A stretch of 64,000 bases of DNA from Gammaproteobacteria bacterium (GCA_018069465.1 JAGPUW010000008.1:186001-250000), one strand, 5' to 3'; shown: positions 17,408-28,476, counted from the stretch's first letter. Notes: generated by a model not told the origin, from the sequence alone. Program-made: numbers and translations.

Positions 17408-17674
17408 ATAAAGCCTTATAAATCAATAGGCTAAAGCTGGAAAACGATCTGATATCTGATTAACTTTTCAACTATAGCAGACTGGCGATAGTACACGCGG
17501 TTACCAGGTCGCACTTTTAAGGTATCCAGCGCGAGGAATCGGCCCGCAAGGCGCTAAGAGAACACTCTGTAGCCATCGTGAAAACAGTAGGCATTAGAAC
17601 AGGCTCTAATAACGTTCTGCGGTTTTTAAGAGGGTTTATCAAGGCTGACGGGGTAACCAGCTGAGTCTTTGTCG

Positions 17675-18394
17675 TCACCGCTCGGCAAGGGGCCAGCGAC
17701 AGGCTTGCGCGCTCGATTGATTGATTTGCTCGAGTTTTTGCTGGTGCAGAGCCAGCTCCGTATCGCTAGCGCGAATCACTTTAAGGGGCTGGCGCTGAGC
17801 ACTGAGTCGACGAATTGCCGGCTCCGTTTCACCCTGCTCACCGTCACCCGAATTAGCGCCGAGTACGAGGTCGACCTGCCCTCCCGTCATCAGTAAATAG
17901 ACGTCGGCAAGAATCTCGGCGTCGAGCAAGGCACCGTGCAGGGTGCGCTGGGAGTTGTCGACGCCATAACGCTTGCACAGGGCATCGAGGCTATTGCGCT
18001 GCCCCGGGTGCATCTGGCGCGCCATTATTAGAGTATCGACAACACCTGAATCCCTTTCAAGGGGCTGATATTGGCCACCGAGTTTTTCGATCTCGGCATT
18101 GAGAAAGCCGAGATCAAAGGGTGCATTATGAATAACCAGCTCGGCATCGTTTACAAAGTCGATAAACTCAGCGACAACCTGGGCAAAGAGGGGTTTATCC
18201 GCCAAGTCTTCGTTGCTGATACCGTGAACTTCCATCGCCCCCGCATCAATCTCTCTTTGCGGATTAATGTAGCGGTGAAAGTGGCGCCCTGTGAGCTTGC
18301 GATTAATAATTTCGACACAGCCGATTTCAATAATACGGTGGTCGAGGGCGACCTCAAGGCCGGTGGTTTCGGTATCCAGTACAACTTGTCTCAC
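17675..18394 (-). CDS. dnaQ: DNA polymerase III epsilon subunit (3'-5' proofreading exonuclease)
   Basis: A 239-residue DEDDh exonuclease. Motif I is [10 protein letters not shown] with D7 and E9, motif II includes [13 protein letters not shown], and motif III includes [16 protein letters not shown]. It proofreads for the replicative polymerase. The start is a GTG whose first bases overlap the rnhA stop (GTGA), giving translational coupling in the run methyltransferase-rnhA-dnaQ. The C-terminal region (about 185-239) carries the polymerase-binding tail. Gene order and length are typical of gammaproteobacteria. Confidence 0.96.
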   Translation of the reverse strand: MRQVVLDTETTGLEVALDHRIIEIGCVEIINRKLTGRHFHRYINPQREIDAGAMEVHGISNEDLADKPLFAQVVAEFIDFVNDAELVIHNAPFDLGFLNAEIEKLGGQYQPLERDSGVVDTLIMARQMHPGQRNSLDALCKRYGVDNSQRTLHGALLDAEILADVYLLMTGGQVDLVLGANSGDGEQGETEPAIRRLSAQRQPLKVIRASDTELALHQQKLEQINQSSAQACRWPLAER

Positions 18395-18834
18395 GCTTGC
18401 TCCAGTAGTTCGTCTATGCCGAGGTTGGCCAGATCATCGGCAATTTCGTTTTCCCGATGGCCACTATGGCCCTTAACCCAGTGCCAGTTAACGTGATGGC
18501 GCTGGGCCTGCTCGTCGAGCAGCTGCCACAGATCCTTATTTTTCACGGGCTTTTTGGCCGCCGTTTTCCAGCCCTTTGCCTTCCAGCCCTGTAACCACTC
18601 GGTAATGCCTTTGCGCACATATTGTGAATCGGAGGTCAGATCAATATGGCAGGTTTCGCTGACAGCCTCCAGGCCACGAATTGCCGCTAACAGCTCCATG
18701 CGGTTATTCGTGGTATGGGCTTCAGCGCCGTAGAGGCTTTTTTCAGTGCCATTGTAGCGCAGTAATACGCCCCAACCGCCGGGTCCTGGATTACCTCGAC
18801 AGGCACCATCGGTGAATATTTCTACAGCCTTCAT
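18391..18834 (-). CDS. rnhA: Ribonuclease HI
   Basis: A 147-residue RNase HI that degrades the RNA strand of RNA-DNA hybrids. The catalytic set is visible: D9 in [16 protein letters not shown]47 in [11 protein letters not shown]69 in TSDSQYV and D133 in NEIADDLA, one residue earlier than Escherichia coli numbering. The basic handle segment [17 protein letters not shown] is present. It overlaps the upstream methyltransferase (ATGA) and the downstream dnaQ (GTGA) by four bases each. Confidence 0.97.
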   Translation of the reverse strand: MKAVEIFTDGACRGNPGPGGWGVLLRYNGTEKSLYGAEAHTTNNRMELLAAIRGLEAVSETCHIDLTSDSQYVRKGITEWLQGWKAKGWKTAAKKPVKNKDLWQLLDEQAQRHHVNWHWVKGHSGHRENEIADDLANLGIDELLEQA

Positions 18835-19631
18835 TGCTTAAGTTCCTTTTTTTTTGCACCTCTGTCCTCTGCTTGCACTTGCTTCAAGCCCACCAGCGAA
18901 CCGACTTTCAGCGGCGACCAGTAGCGCGCTTTAATGGGCCGCAGGGGGGTCACCATCTTTTGTGCAACAATCATATAAGAGGCACCTCTACTCAGATCCT
19001 GTCTGTTTAGTATTTTCTTCCAGGGTTTAAGCTGCTCGCCCGTCGGTTTATCACCATCCAGCGAACGATAGCTCACTTGAAATCCCAGTAGCTGCAGCCA
19101 ATCGACGATCCGGCTGCGCCGAAGACTATTATGTCGCCAAACTGCCTTATCCGAGTAAACCGCGCCCAACCACTTATAAAGACCGAACAGGCTCAGGGGG
19201 TTGAAGCCAATAATCACTATGTGCCCGCCCGCTGTGACCAGCCTGGCGGCCTCAATCAATGACTGGTGAGGGTGACTGGAAAAGTCGAGGACATGATGCA
19301 GTAAAACAATGTCGATGGTATCCGATGGCAGTGGCAGTGCATCAAAATCGCACTGGCAGGAAGCCTCGCTGTGGGCGCGAGATAATATAAATTTATGGCT
19401 TGGCTGCAGGTTTTCTAAAAGGCTGTGTCGAGGCGATATACCCAGCTGGCATAGTCGATAACCAAAGTAGCTCTTAAGGTTTTGTGCGCAGCAGTCTTTT
19501 TGTCGTTGATAAAGTCTTTGACCAAAACCCTCATCAAACCACTCGCCCAGCTGGTCCTGAACCAGTGGCAAAGGCGCGACACGGTATTTCCGTTTCAGCA
19601 AGTAGCGCAGGCTTAAACGGTCTTTGCCCAA
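18831..19631 (-). CDS. Class I SAM-dependent methyltransferase
   Basis: A 266-residue methyltransferase of the type-11 group found beside rnhA/dnaQ and gloB in pseudomonads. The core shows [20 protein letters not shown] followed by [22 protein letters not shown] in consecutive strands (residues about 98-150). Motif I is weak: the SAM-binding glycine loop expected before CQCDFDAL is not obvious. The start is TTG (19629-19631) with GAGAGG upstream; no earlier ATG fits. It is coupled to rnhA by a 4-base overlap and divergent from gloB. The methyl acceptor is unknown. Confidence 0.83.
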   Translation of the reverse strand: MGKDRLSLRYLLKRKYRVAPLPLVQDQLGEWFDEGFGQRLYQRQKDCCAQNLKSYFGYRLCQLGISPRHSLLENLQPSHKFILSRAHSEASCQCDFDALPLPSDTIDIVLLHHVLDFSSHPHQSLIEAARLVTAGGHIVIIGFNPLSLFGLYKWLGAVYSDKAVWRHNSLRRSRIVDWLQLLGFQVSYRSLDGDKPTGEQLKPWKKILNRQDLSRGASYMIVAQKMVTPLRPIKARYWSPLKVGSLVGLKQVQAEDRGAKKKELKQ

Positions 19632-19715
19632 AGTGAGGCCTCTCGGTAATGACTTGTGAAGCGATGCATCTTATCATGGCTAAAAATGCGCTGAAAAGTA
19701 ACTGGAGAACTCATC

Positions 19716-20498
19716 ATGCCCCTTGTTATTCACACCATACCGGCATTTCAGGACAACTATTTATGGTTATTTCACCAGGCCGGCCAGCGCGCTGCTTTTG
19801 TCGTCGATCCCGGTGATGGCCAGCCAGTACTCGACTGCTTGCAGGAGCATGATCTGGACTTGGCGGGAATACTGATTACCCACCACCACCCCGATCACAC
19901 CGGTGGGATTAAAACCCTGCTGGCCCACTATGATGTCCCCGTCTATGGCCCCAACTCGGCGAATATCCCACAGATAAGTCATCGCCTCTACGAGGGTAAT
20001 TGCATTACCCTGGCTGATACCACTTTCTCGGTGCTCGAAATACCCGGCCACACCCTCGATCACCTTGCCTATACGGCGTCACCCGAGGGCCAAAGCCCGC
20101 TGGTATTTTGTGGTGACACGCTTTTTACTGCCGGTTGTGGGCGAATTTTTGAAGGTAGTGCCGAACAGATGTACCAATCCCTGCAAAAATTAGCCGCACT
20201 TCCCGACGCGACGCGCATTTACTGTGCCCACGAATACACACTCAGCAACCTGGCATTCGCCGCTGCCGTTGAACCCGATAGTCAAGCACTACAGGACAAA
20301 ACGGCTGATGATGAGAAAAAGCGTCAACAAGGGCTGCCCACCGTGCCCTCCACGCTGGCTGTTGAGCGTGAAACCAACCCCTTTCTGCGTTGCCATTTGC
20401 CCTCGCTGGCATTGGCGGCGAGTCAGCATAGCGCCCACCAGTTAAGTGCTCCCGTTGAGGTGATGCGAGAAATCCGCCTCTGGAAAGACAATTTCTAA
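19716..20498 (+). CDS. gloB: Hydroxyacylglutathione hydrolase (glyoxalase II)
   Basis: A 260-residue metallo-beta-lactamase-fold enzyme that hydrolyses S-D-lactoylglutathione to D-lactate and glutathione. The metal motif is THHHPDH (H56, H58, D60, H61), followed by PGHTLDHLAY, FCGDTLFTAGCGR and CAHEYTLSNLAFA. The C-terminal substrate-binding helices with TNPFLRC are present, so the protein is full length. GGAG lies upstream of the ATG. It is divergent from the methyltransferase and followed by mltD, a common gammaproteobacterial order. Confidence 0.96.
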   Translation: MPLVIHTIPAFQDNYLWLFHQAGQRAAFVVDPGDGQPVLDCLQEHDLDLAGILITHHHPDHTGGIKTLLAHYDVPVYGPNSANIPQISHRLYEGNCITLADTTFSVLEIPGHTLDHLAYTASPEGQSPLVFCGDTLFTAGCGRIFEGSAEQMYQSLQKLAALPDATRIYCAHEYTLSNLAFAAAVEPDSQALQDKTADDEKKRQQGLPTVPSTLAVERETNPFLRCHLPSLALAASQHSAHQLSAPVEVMREIRLWKDNF

Positions 20499-20619
20499 GG
20501 ATTTGAGAGCTATCTCAGCCTGGTGATGTGAGGCTTTTCTCAGCCTCTAAGCCGCGACTATTTCCAATTGTACGGTTAATCGAAATAATAGCCCCCCCTA
20601 TATAAGCACTTAGGCCTTT

Positions 20620-22152
20620 ATGAAATATTTGTTACTCCCGCTAACACTCAGTCTTAGTTTACTCACCGCTTGTGCCCAACAAATCTCGACGCCCCAAATC
20701 GAGCAAGGCCAGATCGCCCCGCTGCCAGGTTTTAGCAGCCAAGAGCCGACAGACAAGCGAGGCAATGAAGCTGAGACAAAGGTTGTCGAGCAAAGCAGCC
20801 CCGACGCTGATGTCGAAACAGTAGAACTCCCCATCGATGCCTGGCAAAAAATTGCACAGGCCCACGGCTTCGCTGGTGATATAAACAATACGCAGGTCAG
20901 TAAATATCGCGACTGGTATACCGGTAAGCAACGCTATTTTGACCGCCTTGGCACACGAGCGCAGCTGTATATGGCTCATATCGTTGAGGAATTAGAGCGC
21001 AACGAGCTACCCCTTGAACTGGCTCTGCTCCCCTTTGTTGAGAGCGCCTATAACCCCTTTGCCTACTCACCCAGCGGTGCGGCAGGGCTCTGGCAGTTTA
21101 TGCGCCCCACGGGTGACCACCTGGGTTTAAAACGTGATCAATGGTACGACGGGCGACGTGACGTCGTTAGCTCCACAGATGCCGCCATCCGTTATTTTCA
21201 ATACTTAAATAAGCGCTTTGACGGCGACTGGCTACTCACACTGGCTGCCTATAATGCCGGTGAAGGAACCGTCAGGAAAGCCATCAGGGCGAACCGTCGC
21301 CAGGGTAAAGCCAGTGATTTTTGGTCACTGCGTCTACCTGCAGAAACACGAGCCTATGTGCCGAAGTTGATTGCTCTGGCTCAGGTCACCGCCTCGCCAG
21401 CCGACTTTCAAGTGGTACTGCCGGAGATACCAACGCAAGTCTACTTTCAAATTGTTGAATTGCCACAACAAATAGATCTCTATCAGGTCAGCCTGCTCGC
21501 AGATATGAGTATCGATGGTGTCTATCGCCTCAACCCCGGTTGTCAGCAATCGGCGACACCACCCGAGGGCCCCCATCGCCTGCTAATCCCCCAGCACAAA
21601 ACAGCCAGTTTTCAGTCGCGACTTAACAGCACGCCCAAAGACCGCTGGCTTATCGTTCGTGAATACAAGGTGCAACAAGGCGATACCCTGAGTGAAATTG
21701 CCCAGCACCACGGGCTCGGTGCGCAAGCGCTGATGGCACAAAATAATATGACGTCGAGCAGGATTCGCGCGGGACAGGTGTTGAAGATTCCCAGTATCAG
21801 CTCGGCCTATCTGCCCAGCTTTGCCAGACCCACCCAGTATTATCGCGTCCGGCGTGGTGATAGCCTGTGGAAAATTGCTCACGCCTATCAGGTTAAAACG
21901 GTCAACCTGGCGCGCTGGAATGGTCTCAAGCACAGTGCCCCATTAAAAATCGGTAAGCGCTTGAAGATACGCGCCCCAGTACCTGTCAGCCAATCGCGTC
22001 AGCTCAGTTACAAAATCAAGAAGGGCGATTCACTGTCTCTGATCTCAAAGCAGTTCAAAGTAAGTGTCCGTGATATTGTGCGCTGGAATAAACTCAACTC
22101 TCGGGGTTTCATCAAAGCGGGGCAAACCCTTAGCCTCTTCCCCCGCTCCTAA
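20620..22152 (+). CDS. mltD: Membrane-bound lytic murein transglycosylase D with three LysM domains
   Basis: A 510-residue lipoprotein: a signal peptide ends in the lipobox LLTAC with C18 as the lipidated cysteine. The SLT domain spans about 125-260 with catalytic E141 in PFVESAYNPFAYSPSGAAG and LAAYNAGEGTVRKA. Three LysM peptidoglycan-binding modules follow, opening EYKVQQGDTLSEIA, YYRVRRGDSLWKIA and SYKIKKGDSLSLIS (about 348-392, 408-452 and 464-508). It cleaves glycan strands at the outer-membrane inner face. Some MltD proteins carry fewer LysM modules. Confidence 0.96.
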   Translation: MKYLLLPLTLSLSLLTACAQQISTPQIEQGQIAPLPGFSSQEPTDKRGNEAETKVVEQSSPDADVETVELPIDAWQKIAQAHGFAGDINNTQVSKYRDWYTGKQRYFDRLGTRAQLYMAHIVEELERNELPLELALLPFVESAYNPFAYSPSGAAGLWQFMRPTGDHLGLKRDQWYDGRRDVVSSTDAAIRYFQYLNKRFDGDWLLTLAAYNAGEGTVRKAIRANRRQGKASDFWSLRLPAETRAYVPKLIALAQVTASPADFQVVLPEIPTQVYFQIVELPQQIDLYQVSLLADMSIDGVYRLNPGCQQSATPPEGPHRLLIPQHKTASFQSRLNSTPKDRWLIVREYKVQQGDTLSEIAQHHGLGAQALMAQNNMTSSRIRAGQVLKIPSISSAYLPSFARPTQYYRVRRGDSLWKIAHAYQVKTVNLARWNGLKHSAPLKIGKRLKIRAPVPVSQSRQLSYKIKKGDSLSLISKQFKVSVRDIVRWNKLNSRGFIKAGQTLSLFPRS

Positions 22153-22269
22153 AAGACTTTAATGTAGCGGCTTTAGCTCAGTAGACATTGACAGACTGAA
22201 GCCCGTAAGAATGCAGGCATCAGTCTTTAGGGCCATCGAGCGCGTCATTATTTAGAGGCTACTCAGCTC

Positions 22270-24144
22270 TCACTTATCCATTTTTACCGTGGCATCTGCC
22301 AGAATTAATGACTCATAGCCCTGGTATTCGCGCTGTGCCAATGTACGGCTAGCTGACTGAGCCAGACTGTCGCGCCTTGCCGCGGAGATTTTATCCAGCT
22401 CACCTGAGTGAATCGCGGCCACAGAAAGAATCACATAATCACCGCTAGCGAGACCAAAACCGCTCGTTGCAGGCAGCGAGCTACTCGCCGGCAAACCGAA
22501 AGCATGATCGCGAATAGCCTCATCGACACGCTTATCAAAACGCGTAGTATCAAGATTAACCTGCCATGCCAGCCCCTCTTCCTGGGCGAGCTTCTCGATG
22601 CTTTTACCATTGGCGATTTGGGCTTGCAGTGCACGCGCCCTTTCTGCCAGTGCCTGCTTCGCTGACTCGTGCTTCAACGACGCAGTAATATCAGCAGCGA
22701 CGCTTGCAAAGGGGCGATAGGCTACTGGGTAGTGTTTGCGAACTTTTAGCACCACCACTCCGGCATCATCGAGTTCAACGATATCACTGGTATAACCGTT
22801 GTTCAGCACATCCTCCGCATAGGCCGCACTGACAATGGCAGGATAGGCCGCAAGGTCAGAACCACCGCTGCGCGGGAAGGGTTCGGTAGTGGCGACAACA
22901 AGGCCCATTTCCTGGGCTGGTTCTTCAAGGGTTTCAGCGTTGTATGACAGCTCTCGTAACTGCTCAATTTTTTGTGGCAGTAATTCGGCCGCTAACTGGC
23001 CTTTAAGCTTGGTTTCGATGGCGGCTTTTTCGTCTTCGAAGACTAAAGCCTGCGTTTTTTCTAGCTCAGTGAGGCGAATCAAGTGAATGCCGCTATCGGT
23101 CGTCACGGGTTTAGAAATCTCACCTTCAGAGAGGGCCAGTATGGCTGTTTCGAATTCGGCGGGAAAAGCACCCGACTCGACAAAGCCCAAATCACCACCC
23201 TGTTCGGCACTGCCCAAATCGTCACTGTGCTCACGGGCAAGCGCAGCAAAGTCACCACCTGCTGCAAGTTTGGCCTGAATATCGGCAATTTCAGCGGCCT
23301 GACTAGCATCGTCAGTTGGCTCAACAAGAATGTGGGCCACCCGCCGCCGCTCGGCAGCTTGGGCCATTTGTTGGCGGGCATCGAAGAGTTCGCGAACCAT
23401 GACCTCATCAACCTCGACGAGGTCCAACAAGTTGTTGGCCGATAATTGAATGTAATCGATGGCAAGCCTTTCTTCGGTGCGAAACGCTTCCTTGTGGCTT
23501 TCGTAATACGCCTTAACTTCTGCGTCTTCAACTTTTGTCTCGGCAACCAGGGGCGCAATTGGCACCGTCAGATAATAATAATTACGGCGCTGTTCAAATA
23601 TTCTTGCCGCCAACTCTAGATCAGCATCGGTAACAAAACCAGTATCGACAACGCCACTGGCAAATTGGCTGAGCAATAAACCATTGCTCATGTAGTCATG
23701 ATGCTCTCGCGGGGTATAACCCATTTGCCGAATAGCAAATTCGTACTTGTCCCGATCAAACTTGCCAGCACTTTGGTAGACATCAACAGTCTGTAGCAAG
23801 GAGGCGATAGTGGCAGGAGATACGCCCATATCAGTAGATAGTGCTGTTAGCTCCGCCGCCTTTTCTTTGATCAAACGCTCCTTGACCGGCCCCCGCAGCA
23901 TTGCATCGTCGAGCAATGCGGGATCGATATCGCCCAGTCGTTGCAGCAGACGTTGTTTATGAATAGCTAAAGCACGATCGACAACCAGGCGGGAAATGCT
24001 GTGCCCGTCGACTTCCAGCTCTGCGTCACTGGCGGGGCTATTTGAAAAAATTGAGTCAATGCCGACGAAAGCGAATGGCACGATGATCAAAATAACAATG
24101 AAAAAAGCAATCCCTTTCATGCCTTCACGGAAATCTTGCAGCAT
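22270..24144 (-). CDS. ppiD: Periplasmic folding chaperone PpiD (parvulin-like)
   Basis: A 624-residue inner-membrane-anchored chaperone. A single membrane segment (residues about 12-30) is followed by a SurA-N-like helical domain (about 36-190), a parvulin/PPIC domain (about 268-362: VAHILVEP, FAALAREHSDD, GGDLGFVESGAFPAEFE, GIHLIRL) and a second helical region. It assists newly translocated envelope proteins near the Sec translocon. It lies directly downstream of hupB, the usual clpX-lon-hupB-ppiD order. AAGGAATTAAA precedes the ATG. Confidence 0.95.
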   Translation of the reverse strand: MLQDFREGMKGIAFFIVILIIVPFAFVGIDSIFSNSPASDAELEVDGHSISRLVVDRALAIHKQRLLQRLGDIDPALLDDAMLRGPVKERLIKEKAAELTALSTDMGVSPATIASLLQTVDVYQSAGKFDRDKYEFAIRQMGYTPREHHDYMSNGLLLSQFASGVVDTGFVTDADLELAARIFEQRRNYYYLTVPIAPLVAETKVEDAEVKAYYESHKEAFRTEERLAIDYIQLSANNLLDLVEVDEVMVRELFDARQQMAQAAERRRVAHILVEPTDDASQAAEIADIQAKLAAGGDFAALAREHSDDLGSAEQGGDLGFVESGAFPAEFETAILALSEGEISKPVTTDSGIHLIRLTELEKTQALVFEDEKAAIETKLKGQLAAELLPQKIEQLRELSYNAETLEEPAQEMGLVVATTEPFPRSGGSDLAAYPAIVSAAYAEDVLNNGYTSDIVELDDAGVVVLKVRKHYPVAYRPFASVAADITASLKHESAKQALAERARALQAQIANGKSIEKLAQEEGLAWQVNLDTTRFDKRVDEAIRDHAFGLPASSSLPATSGFGLASGDYVILSVAAIHSGELDKISAARRDSLAQSASRTLAQREYQGYESLILADATVKMDK

Positions 24145-24190
24145 TTTAATTCCTTACCTTATCTAAATATTAGCCCGGTGCAAAAAGATG

Positions 24191-24212
24191 AAAGGCGCAT
24201 TTAAGCGCCTTT
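24191..24212 (-). terminator. Terminator downstream of hupB
   Basis: A perfect 8-bp stem, AAAGGCGC/GCGCCTTT, closes a 6-base loop between the hupB stop and the ppiD start. On the minus strand it is followed by CATCTTTTTG, so it can act as a partial intrinsic terminator for hupB. Confidence 0.7.
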
Positions 24213-24250
24213 CCCTACTACGTATTGACTACTCTAAAGTGGCGATTTAA

Positions 24251-24526
24251 TTAACTGTTCACCGCTTCTTTAAGAGCTTTACCCGCTTTAAAGCCGGGTA
24301 CATTGGCGGCTTTAATTTGGATTTCGTCGCCGGTCTTTGGATTGCGCCCTTTTCTCGCGGGGCGATGCTTAACAGCAAAAGTACCAAAGCCAACCAGCGA
24401 AACCGGATCACCCTTTTGTAAAGACTCCGTAATCGCTTCTACAACTGCATCCAGTGCTCTGCCGGCAGACATTTTTGACAAGTCAGCTGATTCCGCAATT
24501 GCGTCGATAAGCTCTGATTTATTCAC
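24251..24526 (-). CDS. hupB: DNA-binding protein HU-beta
   Basis: A 91-residue nucleoid protein. The N-terminal helices ([17 protein letters not shown]) and the beta-arm with [20 protein letters not shown] at its tip, match HU. It binds and bends DNA non-specifically and forms homo- or heterodimers. The start codon is GTG (24524-24526) with AGAGAGG six bases upstream. It lies between lon and ppiD with its own terminator, consistent with high independent expression. Confidence 0.97.
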   Translation of the reverse strand: MNKSELIDAIAESADLSKMSAGRALDAVVEAITESLQKGDPVSLVGFGTFAVKHRPARKGRNPKTGDEIQIKAANVPGFKAGKALKEAVNS

Positions 24527-24636
24527 ATTAAACCTCTCTAAATTTGATTGATGACCCTACAGCCTATTAGCGAATACGCTGGGACGAGACTTTATACCAA
24601 CCGCCCTTAGAGCGGTCAAGCACGCAAGCCGTTATT

Positions 24637-27072
24637 TTAGTGTGTACTAATACGTGATGCTGATTGATCGCCACTTTCGCCCTCTGACGATAATCCCGAG
24701 CCCAGCGATTTGCTGTACTCCTCGTCAGAAAGCGGCTTGGGCATTTGCTGTAAAGCCAACTCCAGAACCTCATCTACCCATTTCACCGGATGGATGGTCA
24801 AATCCGCCTTAATGTTATCGGGGATCTCTTTTAGATCACGTTCATTCTCTTTCGGAATAATGACTTCGGTAATGCCACCGCGGTGAGCAGCGAGAAGCTT
24901 TTCTTTCAGGCCGCCGATCTTCAACACCTGCCCACGCAAGGTGATTTCACCCGTCATGGCCACTGCTGCACGCACGGGAATATCGGTCAATACTGAGACC
25001 AGAGCTGTGCACATTGCTATACCGGCACTAGGGCCGTCTTTAGGTGTAGCACCCTCAGGCACATGAATATGTAAGTCGTAGTTGCGATGGAAGTCGCGAT
25101 GGATACCCAACACCTGTGAGCGGCTACGAACAACCGTCAACGCCGCCTGAATAGATTCTTGCATGACATCGCCGAGGGAGCCCGTTTTAATAATAGCGCC
25201 CTTGCCCGGTACCGCAGATGCTTCAATCGTTAACAGCTCGCCACCGACTGAAGTCCAGGCCAGCCCAGTCACCTGACCCACCTGGTTTTGATCTTCTGCG
25301 CGACCGAAGTCGAACTTGCGGACGCCGAGCATGTCCTCAAGTTCTTCAGTGCCAACATTGACCGCTTGCTGATCGGCATTCTTGGCATAACCGGTCACGA
25401 CTTTACGGCAGATCTTGGCAATTTCGCGCTCCAGACCTCGCACACCGGCTTCTCGGGTGTAGTAACGCACAATGTCGACAATGGCGGCGTCCGCAAGGGC
25501 AAGCTCTTCATCTTTCAAGCCATTGGCTTTACGTTGCTTAGGCAAAAGGTATTTCGATGCAATACTGGCTTTTTCCGCCTCGGTATAGCCAGGAATCCGA
25601 ATAACTTCCATGCGATCAAGTAACGGCCCGGGAATATTCATCGAGTTCGACGTGCAGATAAACATCACTTCGGACAAGTCGTAATCGACCTCCAGGTAGT
25701 GATCGTTAAAACTGTGGTTTTGCTCGGGGTCGAGAACCTCCAATAAAGCTGAGGAGGGATCGCCACGATGATCCATGCCCAACTTATCAACTTCATCGAG
25801 TAAGAAAAGCGGGTTTTTTACCGTTGTTTTAGCGATTTTCTGAATAAGCTTGCCCGGCAGGGAGCCAATATAAGTGCGTCGATGGCCACGGATCTCAGCT
25901 TCATCGCGAACGCCACCGAGGGACATGCGTACAAATTTCCGACCCGTTGCACGAGCGATGGATTCACCCAAAGAGGTTTTACCAACACCCGGAGGGCCCA
26001 CTAAACACAACACAGGGCCCTTTAGCTTTTTAACCCGACTTTGAACTGCCAGAAATTCAAGAATACGTTCCTTGACCTCATCCAGTCCGTAGTGGTCTTC
26101 ATTGAGAATTTTTTCAGCCAGAACCAGATCGTGGCGTACTTTAGAACGCTTTTTCCAGGGAACGCTGACCATCCAGTCGAGATAGCTGCGCACCACCGAT
26201 GCCTCAGCCGACATGGGTGACATCATTTTCAATTTATTGAGTTCGGCGGAAGCTTTTTTCAAGGCTTCTTTAGGCATGCCCGCTTCGTTAATGCGGCTTT
26301 CTAGCTGTTCGAGTTCATTGGGCACATCATCAATATCACCCAACTCTTTCTGAATCGCCTTCATTTGTTCGTTGAGGTAATACTCGCGCTGGCTCTTCTC
26401 CATTTGTTTCTTCACGCGGCCGCGAATACGCTGCTCAATCTGGGCAATATCAAGCTCAGACTCCATCAATACTAAAAGATGTTCAATGCGCAGCTTTTCA
26501 TCATTAATTTCGAGCACTTCCTGCTTCTGCTCAAGCGTCAGGGTCATATGGGTCGCCACCGTATCGGCAAGCCGCCCAGGCTCATCAATACCGGCCACCG
26601 TTGTCACCACTTCGGCCGGGATTTTTTTATTAAAGCCCACATATTCTTCAAAGGCATTGACGAGAGTACGAACCAGGGCATCGCGCTCATCCTCAACCGC
26701 AACGCCACTATCGATCACCGAGTAGTCGGCCACAAAGTAGCCATTGTGCTCTTCGATGGCATCGATATTAATCCGCTCAGAACCTTCGACCAGAACCTTC
26801 ACTGTACCGTCGGGAAGCTTGAGCAATTGCAAAATCGTAGCCACGGTACCAATGTCGTAGACCTCTTCAGGGCCGGGGTCATCGCAGGCCGCATCGCGCT
26901 GGGCAACCAGCACAATCTTTTTATGCTCTGCCATCGTGTCGTCCAGCGCGAGGATGGAGCGCTCGCGACCAACAAACAAGGGCACGACCATTTGTGGGAA
27001 AACCACAACATCTCGCAAGGGCAGCATCGGCAACCTTGTCGGCGTTAAATCTTTTACTGTTTCCTGTCCCAT
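24637..27072 (-). CDS. lon: ATP-dependent protease Lon
   Basis: An 811-residue LonA protease. The N-terminal substrate domain (about 12-205, [13 protein letters not shown]) is followed by the AAA+ module with Walker [12 protein letters not shown] and Walker [12 protein letters not shown], then the protease domain with catalytic Ser in [10 protein letters not shown] and Lys in [13 protein letters not shown]. It degrades misfolded and regulatory proteins in the cytoplasm. The gene is preceded by a sequence closely matching the sigma-32 heat-shock consensus (separate entry), as expected for lon. Confidence 0.98.
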   Translation of the reverse strand: MGQETVKDLTPTRLPMLPLRDVVVFPQMVVPLFVGRERSILALDDTMAEHKKIVLVAQRDAACDDPGPEEVYDIGTVATILQLLKLPDGTVKVLVEGSERINIDAIEEHNGYFVADYSVIDSGVAVEDERDALVRTLVNAFEEYVGFNKKIPAEVVTTVAGIDEPGRLADTVATHMTLTLEQKQEVLEINDEKLRIEHLLVLMESELDIAQIEQRIRGRVKKQMEKSQREYYLNEQMKAIQKELGDIDDVPNELEQLESRINEAGMPKEALKKASAELNKLKMMSPMSAEASVVRSYLDWMVSVPWKKRSKVRHDLVLAEKILNEDHYGLDEVKERILEFLAVQSRVKKLKGPVLCLVGPPGVGKTSLGESIARATGRKFVRMSLGGVRDEAEIRGHRRTYIGSLPGKLIQKIAKTTVKNPLFLLDEVDKLGMDHRGDPSSALLEVLDPEQNHSFNDHYLEVDYDLSEVMFICTSNSMNIPGPLLDRMEVIRIPGYTEAEKASIASKYLLPKQRKANGLKDEELALADAAIVDIVRYYTREAGVRGLEREIAKICRKVVTGYAKNADQQAVNVGTEELEDMLGVRKFDFGRAEDQNQVGQVTGLAWTSVGGELLTIEASAVPGKGAIIKTGSLGDVMQESIQAALTVVRSRSQVLGIHRDFHRNYDLHIHVPEGATPKDGPSAGIAMCTALVSVLTDIPVRAAVAMTGEITLRGQVLKIGGLKEKLLAAHRGGITEVIIPKENERDLKEIPDNIKADLTIHPVKWVDEVLELALQQMPKPLSDEEYSKSLGSGLSSEGESGDQSASRISTH

Positions 27073-27118
27073 TTTTACCTCTTATTCCAGTTCATGCTGG
27101 TTTGGGTGAATACCAATG

Positions 27119-27146
27119 GTATGGGGTCATTTTCGACAAATACAAG
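27119..27146 (-). promoter_or_regulatory. Sigma-32-type heat-shock promoter for lon
   Basis: On the minus strand CTTGTAT (27140-27146) and CCCCATAC (27119-27126) are separated by 13 bases. The RpoH consensus is CTTGAAA, an 11-16 base spacer, then CCCCATNT. The -10 element matches 7 of 8 positions, and the implied start lies about 40 bases before the lon ATG. Confidence 0.7.
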
Positions 27147-27150
27147 CACC

Positions 27151-27191
27151 CATAAACAATAACGGGCCACTGGGGCCCGTTATTGTTTATG
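27151..27191 (-). terminator. Long perfect hairpin overlapping the clpX stop codon
   Basis: An 18-bp perfect inverted repeat (CATAAACAATAACGGGCC and its complement) encloses a 5-base loop. The clpX stop codon (27187-27189) lies inside the upstream arm. No long T-run follows, but the stem contains a GC-rich core, so it probably ends clpX transcription and protects the 3' end, isolating lon. Confidence 0.7.
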
Positions 27192-28476
27192 TTTCGTCGC
27201 TCGCTGTCTTCAGCTGCTCGGGGTTGTCGTAAACCAGTAGTGGTTCAGAATCTCCCTTAATAACTGAAGCATCGACGACAACTTTATGCACATCCTTGCG
27301 AGAGGGAATGTCATACATACTTTCTAACAGAGTGTTCTCGATAATAGAGCGAAGGCCGCGTGCTCCGGTCTTACGAAGCAGTGCTTTTTCTGCAATAGCC
27401 TCGAGAGCATCCTGGCGGATATCAAGCTCAACATCCTCCATCTCGAATAAGGCAGTGTATTGTTTGACCAGAGAATTTTTGGGCTTGACGAGTATATTGA
27501 TGAGCGCATCTTTATCCAGCTCTTCAAGGGTAGCGACAACGGGCAGGCGACCGACGAACTCCGGAATCAAACCAAAGCGAATTAGGTCTTCTGGTTCCAA
27601 ATCAGTCAAAACCTCGCCAATGTTACTCTCTTCATCCTTACTGCTAACACTGGCAGAAAAACCAATGCCGCCCTTCTCAGAACGATCTTTAATGATTTTC
27701 TCGAGGCCGGAAAAAGCACCACCACAAATAAAGAGAATGTTGGAGGTATCAACTTGCAGGAACTCTTGCTGAGGGTGTTTGCGCCCACCCTGAGGTGGCA
27801 CCGAAGCAACAGTGCCCTCGATCAATTTGAGGAGTGCCTGCTGAACACCTTCGCCCGATACATCGCGGGTTATTGAGGGATTGTCAGATTTGCGAGACAC
27901 CTTGTCAATTTCATCGATATAAACGATGCCCTGCTGTGCTTTTTCGACATCGTAGTCGCACTTCTGCAACAATTTCTGAATAATGTTTTCGACGTCCTCA
28001 CCCACATAACCGGCTTCGGTCAATGTCGTTGCATCGGCAATGGTGAAGGGTACATCCAGGAGACGCGCAAGGGTTTCGGCCAGTAAAGTCTTTCCGCTAC
28101 CAGTAGGGCCCACCAGTAAAATATTACTTTTGCCAAGCTCAACGCCACCTTTGGCAGCCTTAGCACCTAGCTGAAGACGCTTATAGTGATTGTAAACCGC
28201 CACAGAGAGAACTTTCTTTGCGCGCAGTTGATCGATCACATATTCGTTGAGGGTTTCGCTAATCTCTATCGGCGTTGGCAGTTTTTCAACTGTCTCGCCG
28301 GATTTAGCTTCCTGCAGTTCTTCAGAAATAATATCGTTGCAGAGGTCGACACACTCGTCACAAATAAACACTGATGGCCCGGCAATAAGCTTGCGAACCT
28401 CGTGCTGGCTTTTGCCACAGAAGGAGCAATAGAGGAGCTTATCGCCATCTTTATCATCGCCGCTTTTTTCACTCAC
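27187..28476 (-). CDS. clpX: ATP-dependent Clp protease ATP-binding subunit ClpX
   Basis: A 429-residue AAA+ unfoldase. The N-terminal zinc domain has four cysteines (CSFC at 18-21, then CDEC). Walker A is [12 protein letters not shown], Walker B is [19 protein letters not shown] is the pore-loop motif, and [13 protein letters not shown] includes the IGF-like loop that docks on ClpP. It unfolds tagged proteins and feeds them to ClpP. The start is GTG with GAGGAT upstream. It lies 87 bases after clpP and ends in a strong hairpin. Confidence 0.98.
   Translation of the reverse strand: MSEKSGDDKDGDKLLYCSFCGKSQHEVRKLIAGPSVFICDECVDLCNDIISEELQEAKSGETVEKLPTPIEISETLNEYVIDQLRAKKVLSVAVYNHYKRLQLGAKAAKGGVELGKSNILLVGPTGSGKTLLAETLARLLDVPFTIADATTLTEAGYVGEDVENIIQKLLQKCDYDVEKAQQGIVYIDEIDKVSRKSDNPSITRDVSGEGVQQALLKLIEGTVASVPPQGGRKHPQQEFLQVDTSNILFICGGAFSGLEKIIKDRSEKGGIGFSASVSSKDEESNIGEVLTDLEPEDLIRFGLIPEFVGRLPVVATLEELDKDALINILVKPKNSLVKQYTALFEMEDVELDIRQDALEAIAEKALLRKTGARGLRSIIENTLLESMYDIPSRKDVHKVVVDASVIKGDSEPLLVYDNPEQLKTASDET

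Noticed and set aside
20530-20547. Short stem GAGGCT/AGCCTC after gloB
   Set aside because: A six-pair stem without a U-tract is too weak to call a terminator.
22160-22210. Hairpin-like sequence after mltD (GGCTTTAG/CTGAAGCC)
   Set aside because: It has a long loop, a G-U pair and no T-run; it could be part of an mltD/ppiD terminator, but the evidence is weak.
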